Assembly (NCBI RefSeq): GCF_900188105.1
Contig: NZ_FZNP01000003.1
Coordinates: forward strand, 434,001-498,000
Direction: 5' to 3'
Length of the DNA: 64,000 nt
Source: Actinomadura mexicana
GTDB lineage: Bacteria; Actinomycetota; Actinomycetes; Streptosporangiales; Streptosporangiaceae
Under the pieces are notes generated by a model. It made no database searches. It worked only from the letters and a program-made list of their open reading frames with translations, and had not been told where the DNA came from. Numbering within the stretch: the first letter of the stretch is position 1; each line of letters starts with the position of its first letter. The position numbers and the translations under genes were made by a program. Shown here one piece after another: positions 35,211-43,920 of the stretch.

Positions 35211-36176
35211 GTGCCGGTGGGGCGCCGCGTGCTCTACGGCGTGGTCGCGGCCGTCGTCGTCCTGACCGTCTTCGGGTCGAGCGGCTCACCGTACAACCGC
35301 GTCGGTCCCGGGCCGGCGATCCAGGTCGGCCGCCCGGAGGGCGGGTCCTGGTCGGTCATGACGGCCCGCGTCCAGCGCAGCAACTGGTTCCAGTGGGGGA
35401 AGGCCGAGCTCACCGGGGAACGCGTGATCCGGGACGCCGGGGGCGGGCACGGCGGGGGCGGGCACGGCGGTGCCGGTCCGACGCCGGGCGGCGACGCGAT
35501 GAGCACCGCGCAGACGCACGCCGCGCTGGTCGCCGCCCAGCTCGCCGCCGGGCGGGCGCCGGTGAGCGCCGCCGGCCTGCAGGTCGGCGCGGTCGGCGGA
35601 CCGGCCCACGACAGCGGCCTGCACCCGGGCGACGTCCTCCTCGCGGCGGGCACGGCCGACCGCCTGGCCCCGCTGCGCGCACCGTCGGACCTGGAGACGG
35701 CGTCCGCCGGGCGCGCGACCGTGCACGTGCTCGTCGTCCCGCACACGTCCGCCGACGCGTGGGGGAGCGCCGAGGTCCGGCGGATGCCCGTCGGCCGGCT
35801 CGCCGGGATCGAGGCCGGCCCCACCGTCTCGCTCACCGCCTACCCGCTCGGACCCGTCGAGGGGCCGTCGGCCGGACTGATCCTGACGCTGGCCCGCCTC
35901 GACGCGCTCACCCCGGGCGACCTGACCGGCGGGCACCGCGTCGCCGGAACCGGCGGGATCGGACTCGGCGGGAAGGTGACGGCCGTCGGCGACGTGCCCG
36001 AGAAGGTGCGCGCGGCGGTGAAGGCGCGCATGGACGTGTTCTTCGTGCCGGTCTGGCAGCGGTCCGCCGCGGTCACGGCGGCCGAGGGCACCGGCCTGCG
36101 GATCGTGCCGGTCGGCACGGTGTCGGAGGCCGTCGACCGGCTCTGCGCCGACGGAGGCCGCGCTCCGCTCTGCTGA
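35211..36176 (+). CDS. YlbL-type PDZ-Lon (S16) membrane protease
   Basis: This is a 321-residue protein. An N-terminal membrane anchor (about 8-24) is followed by a PDZ-like region (about 115-180, AGLQVGAVGGPAHDSGLHPGDVLLAA) and a Lon-type proteolytic domain. The nucleophile is in GPSAGLILTLARLD (Ser near 219), the GDLTGGHRVAGTGGI stretch follows, and the catalytic Lys is in GDVPEKVRA (near 264). Both residues of the Ser-Lys dyad are present. The family processes or degrades extracytoplasmic proteins. A Gly/His-rich insertion (GGGHGGGGHGG) at about 82-95 is unusual. Confidence 0.88.
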   Translation: MPVGRRVLYGVVAAVVVLTVFGSSGSPYNRVGPGPAIQVGRPEGGSWSVMTARVQRSNWFQWGKAELTGERVIRDAGGGHGGGGHGGAGPTPGGDAMSTAQTHAALVAAQLAAGRAPVSAAGLQVGAVGGPAHDSGLHPGDVLLAAGTADRLAPLRAPSDLETASAGRATVHVLVVPHTSADAWGSAEVRRMPVGRLAGIEAGPTVSLTAYPLGPVEGPSAGLILTLARLDALTPGDLTGGHRVAGTGGIGLGGKVTAVGDVPEKVRAAVKARMDVFFVPVWQRSAAVTAAEGTGLRIVPVGTVSEAVDRLCADGGRAPLC

Positions 36177-36188
36177 CGCCCGGCCCGC

Positions 36189-37514
36189 TCAGGGGCGGCG
36201 GAGGTGGGGAAGCAGCGCGGCGAGCACGCGGCGGTCCACGACCGGGTCGCCCTCCCCGAGCCAGGCCGCGATCCGCTCGCGGACCTGTTCCAGGTCGCCG
36301 GCGAGCAGGTCGCCGTACTCGGGCTCGGGGAACCTCGCGCGGGGCGACCGCACGGGATCGTCCGGAAGGACGGCGACGAACCCGCGGACCCGCACGCCGC
36401 GCGGCACCACCTTGCGGATCTCCTTGACCGCGGCGCCGATGCCGGTGTCGCCGCCGGGGAACGGGCGTCCGACGGTCGTGATCGCGCCCTTGCCCGTCCA
36501 GGCGTAGGTCCCGGCCGGCCAGCGGCGGGCCATGACGACGGCGAGCCGGTCGCCCCGCAGCACGACGTGCTCGACATAGTGCGGGCCCTGCCCTGGCGGC
36601 TGCGGCGGCGCGAGCGCGTGCACGATCCGGACCCCGTCGAGCCGCGCGAGCCTCTCCATCTCGGCCGCGCTCTCCCGCGCGACCACCTGGCGCGCGAGGT
36701 CGCCGTCGAGCCCCGCCCCGGGCACGTTGAAGATCTGGTAGTCGAGCGAGTCGGGCGCTATCAGCCGGTCCAGTTCCCGGCCCTTCCGGACGAGGTGCGG
36801 TGACGCGGCCAGTCCCGCGCCCCCCGCGGCGAGCCCCGCCAGCGCGGCGCAGAGCGTCCAGAAGGCGCCGCCGTCGGCCTCGGCGGCGGCGAGCACGGCG
36901 CCCCCGGCGAACATCAGCACGCACAGGGCCCAGAGCCAGGACAGGGACCGCAGCGTGGGCTCCAGGGCGACGAGCGGCACCGCGACCAGCGGAAGGGCCA
37001 GCAGGAGGAGGAACCCGACCGGGAGCCCGGCGGGCCACAGCACGTACACCGCGGCCAGGAACACCACCGTCCAGACGGCGACGGCCGCCACGCGGATCCA
37101 GTGGGAGCCGAACCGGGGGCGGACGCGCGGGGCGGACACGGGTGCGGCCGCCTGCGGTTTCGTGAAGGAGGGGCCGCGCGGCGGCGCGCCGGAGGGGCGG
37201 CCGGCTCCCGCGCCCTCCTTCCTCCCGCTCTCCGGCTGCGGTCGCGGCCCGGGATCAGGAGCCGGTTCGGGCTCCGGGCGGGAGCGGGGCGGCTCGGGCG
37301 GGACCGTCCGGCTGCGGGCGTCGTACGCGGCCCGGGACGCCGGGTCCTTCAACGTGTCGTACGCCGTCTTGACCAGCCGGAACAGCCCGGAGGTGCCGCT
37401 GGCGTCGGGGTGCACCGCGCGCATCGCCCGGCGGTACGCGCGGGTGATCTCCTCCGGTTCCGCGGTCCGCTCCACGCCGAGGAGCTCGTAGTAGTCCGGC
37501 TGATCGCTTCTCAT
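36189..37514 (-). CDS. DnaJ-domain membrane protein with NERD-like C-terminus
   Basis: This is a 441-residue protein. The J domain (about 5-68) has the HPD motif in RAVHPDASGTSG. A Pro/Glu-rich linker of about 70 residues follows, then about four membrane helices between 150 and 245, and a C-terminal soluble domain with QIFNVPGAGLDGDL and HYVEHVVLRGDRLAVVM that resembles a NERD-type core without a clear E-x-K. ATG at 37514 has GGGAG directly upstream and is preferred over GTG at 37523. It may recruit Hsp70 to a membrane partner. Its upstream region holds a weak copy of the shared promoter. Confidence 0.8.
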   Translation of the reverse strand: MRSDQPDYYELLGVERTAEPEEITRAYRRAMRAVHPDASGTSGLFRLVKTAYDTLKDPASRAAYDARSRTVPPEPPRSRPEPEPAPDPGPRPQPESGRKEGAGAGRPSGAPPRGPSFTKPQAAAPVSAPRVRPRFGSHWIRVAAVAVWTVVFLAAVYVLWPAGLPVGFLLLLALPLVAVPLVALEPTLRSLSWLWALCVLMFAGGAVLAAAEADGGAFWTLCAALAGLAAGGAGLAASPHLVRKGRELDRLIAPDSLDYQIFNVPGAGLDGDLARQVVARESAAEMERLARLDGVRIVHALAPPQPPGQGPHYVEHVVLRGDRLAVVMARRWPAGTYAWTGKGAITTVGRPFPGGDTGIGAAVKEIRKVVPRGVRVRGFVAVLPDDPVRSPRARFPEPEYGDLLAGDLEQVRERIAAWLGEGDPVVDRRVLAALLPHLRRP

Positions 37515-37544
37515 GGCTCCCACTCGTCATCGGTCCTCCATGCG

Positions 37545-37572
37545 ACCGTCCGTGATTCCCGCCCCGCGGCTG
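37545..37572 (-). promoter_or_regulatory. weak copy of shared promoter: CAGCCG-N16-GACGGT
   Basis: The -10-like box is perfect and the 16-base spacing is kept. The -35-like box matches four of six positions. It reads toward the DnaJ gene at 37514. Confidence 0.35.
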
Positions 37573-37631
37573 GTCGCCTCCCGCCTCCTTGTGCGCCGTC
37601 CGGCCGATTCCGTCCCGCACACGGGCTCGCG

Positions 37632-37659
37632 TGGTCGGGGGCGCCGCCGCCCGGACGGT
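37632..37659 (+). promoter_or_regulatory. weak copy of shared promoter: TGGTCG-N16-GACGGT
   Basis: GACGGT at 37654-37659 is perfect and TGGTCG at 37632-37637 matches four of six, 16 bases apart. It lies 40 bases upstream of the ATG at 37700. The leader ends ACAAACAAGAAAGGGGG, like the AC-rich leader ends of the island genes. Confidence 0.4.
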
Positions 37660-37699
37660 TCTCATCGAGTCACTACAAACAAGAAAGGGGGCGGTACCG

Positions 37700-38227
37700 A
37701 TGACCGATCCTGTTCGGACATCATGCGCCTGTCTGATACACCGAGAGAAACGGACGGGCGATCCGGAAGTCGACGACCTCGCCACGCGGGTGCTCAATGG
37801 CCGCTGGACGAGGATCGGGGACGACCGGCAGGCATGGTCCTGCACCGTGGGCCAATGGCACACCTTCGGATCCCCGGAATTCGTGATCTGCGGTCGGCCT
37901 CGCGCGGAGCGCCGTCACATCCTCTGGAGGGCCGTGATGGCGATGGAGCACGGCCTCCCGAGACTGGGGGAGGTCGACACCGAGCTGACGTCCCTGAAGG
38001 TGAAGACCGTCAGGGTCCACGGGAGCTGGCACGGCTCGCCGCTGCTGCGCACCGCCCGTGCGTTCTACGGCGGCCGGCTGCCCGAGTACCGCCAGCTCAT
38101 GTGGGCCGAAGGCAGCGAGGGCTTTTACGGCGACCCGGGGTTCGACGAGGAACTCGTCGAACGCCAGCCCGATCTGGCCATTCCGCTGGCGGATCATCCG
38201 AAATGCGTCTGGACGGCCCTGCCGTAG
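37700..38227 (+). CDS. DUF4262-like protein
   Basis: This is a 175-residue protein with AAAGGGGG before ATG. It has the DUF4262 pattern of a strand such as WSCTVGQWHTFGSPEFVICG followed by a helix (RHILWRAVMAMEHG) and a C-terminal WTALP. DUF4262 proteins are small, cytoplasmic and of unknown function. It is the first gene of the accessory island and points the opposite way from most of it. Confidence 0.65.
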   Translation: MTDPVRTSCACLIHREKRTGDPEVDDLATRVLNGRWTRIGDDRQAWSCTVGQWHTFGSPEFVICGRPRAERRHILWRAVMAMEHGLPRLGEVDTELTSLKVKTVRVHGSWHGSPLLRTARAFYGGRLPEYRQLMWAEGSEGFYGDPGFDEELVERQPDLAIPLADHPKCVWTALP

Positions 38228-38262
38228 ACCGGCAGGGCACCGGACGCCGAACAGAAGGCGCC

Positions 38263-38289
38263 TCACGTCGACGACGTGGGGTGCTTTTT
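38263..38289 (+). terminator. rho-independent terminator of the DUF4262-like gene
   Basis: Perfect stem CACGTC/GACGTG with flanking G-U and G-C pairs, then TTTTT at 38285-38289. Confidence 0.7.
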
Positions 38290-38322
38290 CTGTGGAGGGC
38301 CGATCGCCGGCCGGAACAGAGA

Positions 38323-38365
38323 GGTGCCCCGGTGGGGACGGCGTGAGCCGCCCCACCGGGGCACC
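38323..38365 (-). terminator. GTGCCCCGG-type long hairpin, copy 1
   Basis: The stem is GGTGCCCCGGTGGGG...CCCCACCGGGGCACC around CGGC/GCCG. It lies 45 bases past the stop of the gene at 38411. Closely related hairpins end two other island genes (40033 and 43921). Confidence 0.65.
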
Positions 38366-38410
38366 GGTGTGCTTACCCGCCGACCGTCACTTGCGCACGG
38401 TCACCGGGTG

Positions 38411-39784
38411 TCACTCGGCCAGCAGATCCGGGATGCTGATCTGCCGCCCGTCGGGCAGGACCCCGTGCAGGCCGGGGTCGTTGTAGTACAGCGCGGTGAG
38501 CCTCGCGCCCGATCCGGGATCGCCCTCCGTCTCCGCGTGGATCCCCTCGTACGGGTGGATCGTCACGTTGTCGAAGGTCAGCCCCGGGTGGGCCGCACTC
38601 AGCTCCGAGCCGCCGCCGACGATGGCCTTGGCCATCTTGTCGGCCTCGGCCTTGATCCGCCCCTCGCTGGCGTTCTCGACGCCGATCAGCAGGACCCGCT
38701 CACGGGAGGGGTCCTTGGACATCGAGTGCTTGAGGACGGCGTGCACGTAACCCCAGCTCGCGCCGGAGTGCACGTCCACCGGGCGACCGGTGCTCCCCAT
38801 CGCCTTCCAGGTCTCGTCCCCGTGCCGGATCTGCTGGTCGAACAGCGTCTCCAGCGCCGGAGCGCGACCCCCGGTCTCCAGCTCCTCGCGGAGCAGGTCC
38901 CGGACGATGTCGAGGTCCTCCTCGTACGGCAGGACCTTGAGGCGGGCCCGCTGCTCCGGGGTGATCTCACCGCGGAGCACGTTGACGAGGTTCTCGCGGA
39001 AGAGACCCTCGACGATGCTGGTCCGACCGTCCCACAGGGAGATCAGGTCGAGGTACAGCCCGTTCGGGATGTGCCCCTCCCGCGCTCCGGGCAGGAAGTA
39101 CAGGTCGTACCCGGTGTTCGGGATGTTGAGCACGATCTCGATCTCCAGCCCGGGGTTGGCGGACAGGAGGGCGAGAACGATCAGGCCGATCGCGCTGGCC
39201 TGGCGTGCGGTGCTCTCGATCTCGTACAGCGTCGGGCCCTTCGTCCACGCGAAGTCGTGGACGCCGGAGGCCAACTCGTCGGTCGTGGCCTTGCTGAGGA
39301 CCATGTCGAACGGCCCGTCGGCGGTGTGCAGGGTGAACCCCGGCCCACTGACCAGGCACGGCCCGGTCTTGATCACGACCTTGTCGATCTCGGACAGCGG
39401 GATGGTCTCGGGTTCGGCGCGCTTGTCGGTGCTGACCACCCGTTTGGGCAGTTCACCGGCGAGAGCCCAGTACCCGACACGACCACGCTGGGAGATCTCG
39501 GTGAAGACCCGGACCTCGTTTCCCAGGTGGTGGCAGATGGCGGCGTCCCCGGCGAGGGCCTGCGCCCCCATCCAGGACAGCCAGCGGTCGGCCTTGGCCT
39601 GCATCGAGCGCGCCGGCTTCCCGTACGGCTTTCGCGGCAGGTCCTGCAGACCCGTCACGTACACCCGCCCGGGAGCGAACTCGAACTGCGGCTGCTCCGC
39701 CGGCATCTCCACGGGGGAGACGAGGGGAAGGGCACCCGGACGCGACAGCGTCCGCCACCCCAGTTTTCGGTTCTCGCGCAACAC
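38411..39784 (-). CDS. island paralogue family member A, unknown function
   Basis: This is a 457-residue soluble protein with a GTG start and AAAGGAG seven bases upstream. No known domain is recognised. It shares two spaced motifs with members B and E of this island: a strand plus IPNTGYDLYFLPGARE (221-236) and GRAPALETLFDQQIRHGDETWKAMG-type (about 306-330, key P309, L311, L314, D323, W326). It also has a dense hydrophobic core near 195-220 (ASAIGLIVLALLSANPGLEIEIVLNI) that looks buried rather than membrane-spanning. It carries the shared promoter and hairpin leader. Confidence 0.75.
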   Translation of the reverse strand: MLRENRKLGWRTLSRPGALPLVSPVEMPAEQPQFEFAPGRVYVTGLQDLPRKPYGKPARSMQAKADRWLSWMGAQALAGDAAICHHLGNEVRVFTEISQRGRVGYWALAGELPKRVVSTDKRAEPETIPLSEIDKVVIKTGPCLVSGPGFTLHTADGPFDMVLSKATTDELASGVHDFAWTKGPTLYEIESTARQASAIGLIVLALLSANPGLEIEIVLNIPNTGYDLYFLPGAREGHIPNGLYLDLISLWDGRTSIVEGLFRENLVNVLRGEITPEQRARLKVLPYEEDLDIVRDLLREELETGGRAPALETLFDQQIRHGDETWKAMGSTGRPVDVHSGASWGYVHAVLKHSMSKDPSRERVLLIGVENASEGRIKAEADKMAKAIVGGGSELSAAHPGLTFDNVTIHPYEGIHAETEGDPGSGARLTALYYNDPGLHGVLPDGRQISIPDLLAE

Positions 39785-39875
39785 GCGATCACTCCTTTTC
39801 GTTTGTCCTCGTCCCGGTTGATCCGGGACGACGCGGCTTCGGGAACCGCTCGCGCGGCTGAGCCACGCAGAATTG

Positions 39876-39903
39876 ACCGTACGAGGTTCGAGCGTTGTGG
39901 CAA
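39876..39903 (-). promoter_or_regulatory. shared promoter class, copy 5: TTGCCA-N16-TACGGT
   Basis: TTGCCA at 39898-39903 and TACGGT at 39876-39881 are 16 bases apart. The downstream sequence TGCGTGGCTCA is also shared with copies 6 and 7. The leader is about 85 nt and contains two hairpins. Confidence 0.7.
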
Positions 39904-40032
39904 CCCGAGATGCCGACCCCCTGCGGGGTTTCCGCGAATGGCGCCGTAGCTCACCGATGCCGCATTCGAGGCTCGATCACGAAATGATCTTTGGCCCGGC
40001 CAGACCTGTTCCGCTGGGCAGAGACAGAGAGA

Positions 40033-40070
40033 TGCCCCGGTGGGACGGCGTGAGCCGTCCCACCGGGGCA
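40033..40070 (-). terminator. GTGCCCCGG-type long hairpin, copy 2
   Basis: Perfect stem TGCCCCGGTGGGACGGC/GCCGTCCCACCGGGGCA with loop GTGA, downstream of the gene ending at 40162. Confidence 0.65.
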
Positions 40071-40161
40071 CCGGTGTCACTGTCCCCTCCTGCTGGAGGG
40101 GACAGATGCCTGAAGAACCTTGCCCGTTCCCCAGGCTCTCCCTTCGGTGGCCGCTAGGCGG

Positions 40162-41538
40162 CTACCTCTGGTAGCTCCTCGGGAGCAGGTCGACCGGGTC
40201 GACCCACTCTCCGTGGTCGAAGCCCGAGATGCCGTTCCGGTCGTTGACCGTCACGATGCGCCCCGGGTCCCGGTGGTACATGGCGGCCCCCTCCTCCAGT
40301 GGAACGAAATGCGAGAAGGGGTAGACGGCGAACGACGTGCCGCGGAACGCGAGTCCGTGCTTGACGAGGACCTCGGTCCACGCCTGCACGTACTGCTCGA
40401 TGGTCGTTTCCACGTAGTCGTTGACCGACATGACGGTTCCGGCGAGCATCCGCCGGAGCACCGCCACCACGTAGGACGTTCCGCACAGCTCCTGGACCGT
40501 GCGGACCACCGGATCGAGGAACCTGCCCTTGACCTTCACCTGGCACCGGAGTTCCGGATCCAGGAGCAGGTTCCAGAGCACGTCACCCGAGTTCCGCATC
40601 GTGTCCACGAGGACCTGGAGGTCCGGGGCACGTCCCGGACCCATGTCCGCCAGGATCCCGTCGAGCGGTGCGAGTTCGTCCTGGTAGATGATCTCCGTCT
40701 GGGCTGACCGTGCGCCGAGGGCTTCCCGAAGGAGGTCCACGGTGCGGTCGGACAGCAGACGGGATCGCCGGGTGACCTCACCGCGCCACCGGTTGTAGGC
40801 GCGGGCGGAGGTCTGCTCCTGCTGCAACGCCGGGAACATGTACAGCCAGTAGCCCCGCCACGGCACGTCGACCACGACCGAGTACCGGACACTCTCCGGG
40901 GAGTGGACCATCACGTTCCCGGCGAACATCGCCGACAGGTGCGCGAGGTTCTCCTCGTAGAAGGAGAGCTGCGGGTTGAAGCCGACCGAGGTGATGAACT
41001 CGGCCACTTCTTCGGTCGCGCCGTGCGAGCCGAACTGGAACGCACTTCGCCGGCCCTCGGGGTTGGTCGAGATCGTGGCCCAGCTCGAACCGTTGCAGAC
41101 ACCCAGGACGATGGACACGGTCTCCGGCCTGTCGGCCAGAACCTTGCCCGGTTCGCCAGAGATGAGCACGTGCTCGAATGCCCTGCCGAGCTTGAAGCCG
41201 GCGTAGGCGCCCTGCACGTACCGAGAGCCGTCCGATGCGAGCCGGAGCTCGTAGATGACGCTCTCGTCCACGACGGTGTCCGGATCCGCCGACAGTCGGA
41301 GACCCCTCACCAGGTCGCCGACCTTTCGGCGCGCCTTGTTCGTGGTCTTGCCCTTGCCGAGCTCCAGGTCCTCGAACGAACCCGTGATCGGCTTGGGGGC
41401 CCACAGCCAGTCCGGCGTGATCCGGACGGGCGCCTGTCCGAGGAGGACAGGGGTGATGCGGGATGAGTAGGGCCCTTCCGGGTCCCACTCGGTCGTCCAG
41501 CGGGTGAGACCGCCGGAATCCGGAGTTTCGGTTGCCAT
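40162..41538 (-). CDS. island paralogue family member B, unknown function
   Basis: This is a 458-residue soluble protein; AGGAGGG lies upstream of ATG at 41538. It shares with member E the motifs YAGF/YAGY (112-115), ITSVGFNPQ (182-190; ISSVGFGPQ in E) and LYMFPALQ (232-239; LPLLPALH in E). With members A and E it shares the pattern around residues 303-325, including RAP-DLQVL and D319 followed by W322. The similarity is low and dispersed, so these are ancient paralogues. There is no catalytic signature I recognise. It has the shared promoter and hairpin leader. Confidence 0.75.
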   Translation of the reverse strand: MATETPDSGGLTRWTTEWDPEGPYSSRITPVLLGQAPVRITPDWLWAPKPITGSFEDLELGKGKTTNKARRKVGDLVRGLRLSADPDTVVDESVIYELRLASDGSRYVQGAYAGFKLGRAFEHVLISGEPGKVLADRPETVSIVLGVCNGSSWATISTNPEGRRSAFQFGSHGATEEVAEFITSVGFNPQLSFYEENLAHLSAMFAGNVMVHSPESVRYSVVVDVPWRGYWLYMFPALQQEQTSARAYNRWRGEVTRRSRLLSDRTVDLLREALGARSAQTEIIYQDELAPLDGILADMGPGRAPDLQVLVDTMRNSGDVLWNLLLDPELRCQVKVKGRFLDPVVRTVQELCGTSYVVAVLRRMLAGTVMSVNDYVETTIEQYVQAWTEVLVKHGLAFRGTSFAVYPFSHFVPLEEGAAMYHRDPGRIVTVNDRNGISGFDHGEWVDPVDLLPRSYQR

Positions 41539-41632
41539 GAGCAACCCTCCTCTTTTGGTTGTTCTGTCGCCCGGACCTGGTCCGGACGGCGCGGCTCGGA
41601 AGCCACTCACGTGGGTGAGCCACGCATAGTTG

Positions 41633-41660
41633 ACTGTGCCGATCGAGCGCGGATCGGCAA
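41633..41660 (-). promoter_or_regulatory. shared promoter class, copy 6: TTGCCG-N16-CACAGT
   Basis: TTGCCG at 41655-41660 and CACAGT at 41633-41638, 16 bases apart, read toward the gene at 41538. The sequence just after it, TATGCGTGGCTCA, matches copies 5 and 7. Confidence 0.7.
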
Positions 41661-41728
41661 GCGGAAATCGAAATGACGCCCGTGTAACCGATGTAACAAA
41701 AAGATTGGCGGGCGGGGCCAGACGGAAA

Positions 41729-41763
41729 GAGGCGGGAACGGAGCAGTGCTCCGTTCCCGCCTC
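41729..41763 (-). terminator. long hairpin terminator after the transporter gene
   Basis: A perfect 16-bp stem GAGGCGGGAACGGAGC/GCTCCGTTCCCGCCTC with a 3-base loop. Confidence 0.65.
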
Positions 41764-41858
41764 AGGGTGAACCGGCGGCCGTCAGACGGCCGCCGGCCAC
41801 GTCCGGTGGGGAGGTCGCCCTCCCCACCGCGATCGTCGGCGGCTGTGCGCCGCCGGGA

Positions 41859-42848
41859 TCAGGTGGCCAGCCCGGGCCGCGCCTTGGCGCGGACCTCGAG
41901 CTGGTAGAAGCAGCCGGCCCCCGCCGCGGTGACGAGGAGGCTGCCGATCACGTCCAGACCGGTCGGCTGGTGTCCGAGGACCCACCAGCCCAGGCTGAGG
42001 GCCACCACCGGCTCGACCGCGGTCAGAACCGAGAACGTGGCGGCCTTCATGAGGCGCTGCCCGAAGATCAGGTTCTGCCCGACCTGGGCGACGAACCCCG
42101 TCAGCAGACCGGACAGGAGGGTGAAGCCGACCACCCGCCAGCTCAGCCAGTCGGGGCCGGGAGTGATGCCCGGAACCGTCTGGCCGAAGGCGGCGAACGT
42201 GGTGATCACGATCGCCGACAGCGCGGCCAGCGCGGCCGTCGACCGCAGCATGGACTCGGCGATCGCCACGTTGACGCGGTCGCCGAGCGCCTCCCCCAGA
42301 CGGTCATACGTGAGGAGGAAGTTGCCGTAGCACGCCGCGCCGCCGAGCGCGAGCAGCACACCCAGGAGGTCGGCGTTGCCTTCCCAGGGCCGGGTCAGGA
42401 GCAACATCCCGGGCGTCGCCAGGGGCAGCCACAGCAGACTCGAAAGCCTGCGGGGACTGCCGGTCACCATCTTCTTGATCGCCACCGTCAGCGGACCGAC
42501 CCACAGAAGCGCGATGACCGTTCCCAGCGCCTCCAGCCGCTGCAGGGACAGCAGCGTGAGAGGGATGACGAAGGTGTTGCTGACCGCCATGCGGTTGATC
42601 AGCGTCCCCGCGTCGAGGTCCCACAGCAGCCGCCGCCTGCCCCGGCGAAGGAGCGCGGCGCGGTCCGCAAGGAGGACCAGGGGGATGGTGCCGAAGACGC
42701 CCGCCATGACGGCGGCCACCAGCGGCGACGCCTCGTCGATGACGAGGCCGTTGACCGCGTCCCCGCCGATGAGGCTGTAGAACACGATCAAGCCGATCAG
42801 AAGCCCGGCTCCCGGCATCCTGCCGAGGCGGGCGGTGATACTGGCCAT
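41859..42848 (-). CDS. EamA/DMT-type transporter (island transporter 1)
   Basis: This is a 329-residue protein with about ten membrane helices and two repeated halves, typical of the drug/metabolite transporter superfamily. SVLTAVEPVVALSLGWWVLG near 275-295 is the characteristic EamA second-half motif, and LRRGRRRLLWD is a cytoplasmic loop. GGAGAG precedes ATG at 42848. The substrate is unknown. It is one of three multi-pass transporter-like proteins in this island and has the shared promoter and leader. Confidence 0.85.
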   Translation of the reverse strand: MASITARLGRMPGAGLLIGLIVFYSLIGGDAVNGLVIDEASPLVAAVMAGVFGTIPLVLLADRAALLRRGRRRLLWDLDAGTLINRMAVSNTFVIPLTLLSLQRLEALGTVIALLWVGPLTVAIKKMVTGSPRRLSSLLWLPLATPGMLLLTRPWEGNADLLGVLLALGGAACYGNFLLTYDRLGEALGDRVNVAIAESMLRSTAALAALSAIVITTFAAFGQTVPGITPGPDWLSWRVVGFTLLSGLLTGFVAQVGQNLIFGQRLMKAATFSVLTAVEPVVALSLGWWVLGHQPTGLDVIGSLLVTAAGAGCFYQLEVRAKARPGLAT

Positions 42849-43016
42849 GGGCCATCTCTCCTTTGTGTGCGTCCCGGACCGAGCCGGGGCGCGTTCGTGG
42901 TTCCGTGAACCCGATGCGCGTCCTGACCTGGAAGGTCGGGACGCGCACCCGGTCGTGAGAACCGGTGACACGTCCCGAGCCTTTTCGGAACGGCGTGGCT
43001 GAGCCACGCAATGAAG

Positions 43017-43044
43017 ACTGTGTTGTGCCGGTCATCAGCGGCAA
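43017..43044 (-). promoter_or_regulatory. shared promoter class, copy 7: TTGCCG-N16-CACAGT
   Basis: TTGCCG at 43039-43044 and CACAGT at 43017-43022, 16 bases apart. The leader of about 160 nt contains a perfect GCGTGGC/GCCACGC hairpin at 42993-43009 and a 31-nt hairpin at 42916-42946 (GCGCGTCC arms). Confidence 0.7.
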
Positions 43045-43073
43045 CTCCGGCCGAGGGCCGGAAGAACGAAGAC

Positions 43074-43099
43074 GGCGGGGAGGATTGCTCCTCCCCGCC
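43074..43099 (-). terminator. hairpin terminator of the gene at 43134
   Basis: Perfect 11-bp stem GGCGGGGAGGA/TCCTCCCCGCC, loop TTGC. Confidence 0.65.
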
Positions 43100-43133
43100 C
43101 GGGTTCGTTGGGTGCGCCTCGCAGCGCGTTCGG

Positions 43134-43790
43134 TCAGTTCTTCGCCGTGGAGACCGCCCAGAGGGTGGTCAGCGCGGCGGCGAACGTGGCGACCCCCGCG
43201 ATGGCGCAGGCGATGACGACCTGCCAGGTCAGGGACCCGGCCAGGGCCATGGATCCCAGGGCCAGCAGGCTGAGCGCGACGGTGAGCAGGCTCCCGAGGA
43301 CCACGCCCAGCACGGGGTGGTGGGGGGCACCGCTCCTCGCCTCGCCCTTCATCGACCGGATCGTCCTCGCGGTCAGGACGTAGAAGACCACGGACGTTCC
43401 GGCGAGGATCAGGACGCCCAGCGCGTGGCCGACCCCGCCGATCAGGCGCAGGCTCGGGTCCGACGCCCACAGCATCGCCAGGGTGCCGAGCGTGGGGAGG
43501 ATCGCGATGCGGAGGATCTCCTTCTGGTACATCCTCCAGCTCCCGATGATCTCGGTTTCGCCCGCCCGCCGGACGCCCGCGATCTTGCGGAGCCGGGGGC
43601 GGCGCAGGGCCACCAGGAAGAGCAGGGCGGTGATGTTGGTCGCCGCCGTGATCAGGCCCGTGGCGTGGTTCGGACTTCCCTCGCCCAGCGCCGACGAGGC
43701 GCCGGACACGGTCGCGAGGACGATGAGCCACGCGAGTGCGGTGAGGAGGACTCGGACGTAGGGAATCCTCGTGATGCGGTCTGCGGACAC
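43134..43790 (-). CDS. multi-pass membrane protein, unrecognised
   Basis: This is a 218-residue protein with a GTG start and AAAGGGAG upstream. It has about six membrane helices in pairs (13-30, 42-58, 92-108, 115-135, 155-175, 182-205), with a basic cytoplasmic loop between helices 2 and 3 (RRPRLRKIAGVRRAGETE). No family signature is recognised. It is flanked by other island genes, each with its own promoter, so it is probably not in an operon. Confidence 0.72.
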   Translation of the reverse strand: MSADRITRIPYVRVLLTALAWLIVLATVSGASSALGEGSPNHATGLITAATNITALLFLVALRRPRLRKIAGVRRAGETEIIGSWRMYQKEILRIAILPTLGTLAMLWASDPSLRLIGGVGHALGVLILAGTSVVFYVLTARTIRSMKGEARSGAPHHPVLGVVLGSLLTVALSLLALGSMALAGSLTWQVVIACAIAGVATFAAALTTLWAVSTAKN

Positions 43791-43852
43791 GTTCGTCTCC
43801 CTTTCGGTTGAGGCGGAATCTGCCGGTCCTGAGGACTCGGCAGGCAGTGACG

Positions 43853-43880
43853 ACCGTGCGAAGCGGACGAGGAACGGCAA
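43853..43880 (-). promoter_or_regulatory. shared promoter class, copy 8: TTGCCG-N16-CACGGT
   Basis: TTGCCG at 43875-43880 and CACGGT at 43853-43858 are 16 bases apart. The leader of about 55 nt carries one hairpin, 43821-43842 (TGCCG...CGGCA enclosing GTCC/GGAC). Confidence 0.7.
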
Positions 43881-43920
43881 CCGCGGTGCCGTGGAGGGCG
43901 ACCCGCTCGGCCGCACGGAA

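Larger units (their letters stand above)
39785..40161. other. gene-free stretch: leader and promoter of A, 3' hairpins of B
   Basis: It holds the leader hairpins of A (39811-39829, stem GTCCCGG; 39852-39868, stem GCGTGGC with one wobble), promoter copy 5, the long hairpin 40033-40070 and a small hairpin GTCCCCTCC/GGAGGGGAC near 40083-40105. No coding frame is convincing. Confidence 0.6.
41539..41858. other. gene-free stretch: leader of B and three stacked hairpins after C
   Basis: Leader hairpins of B lie at 41571-41585 (CCGGAC/GTCCGG) and 41606-41619 (CTCAC/GTGAG). Below promoter copy 6 come three consecutive strong hairpins: 41729-41763, 41772-41796 (perfect CCGGCGGCCGTC) and 41804-41829 (GGTGGGGAGG). 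All lie in the 3' region of the transporter gene ending at 41859. No coding frame is convincing. Confidence 0.6.
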
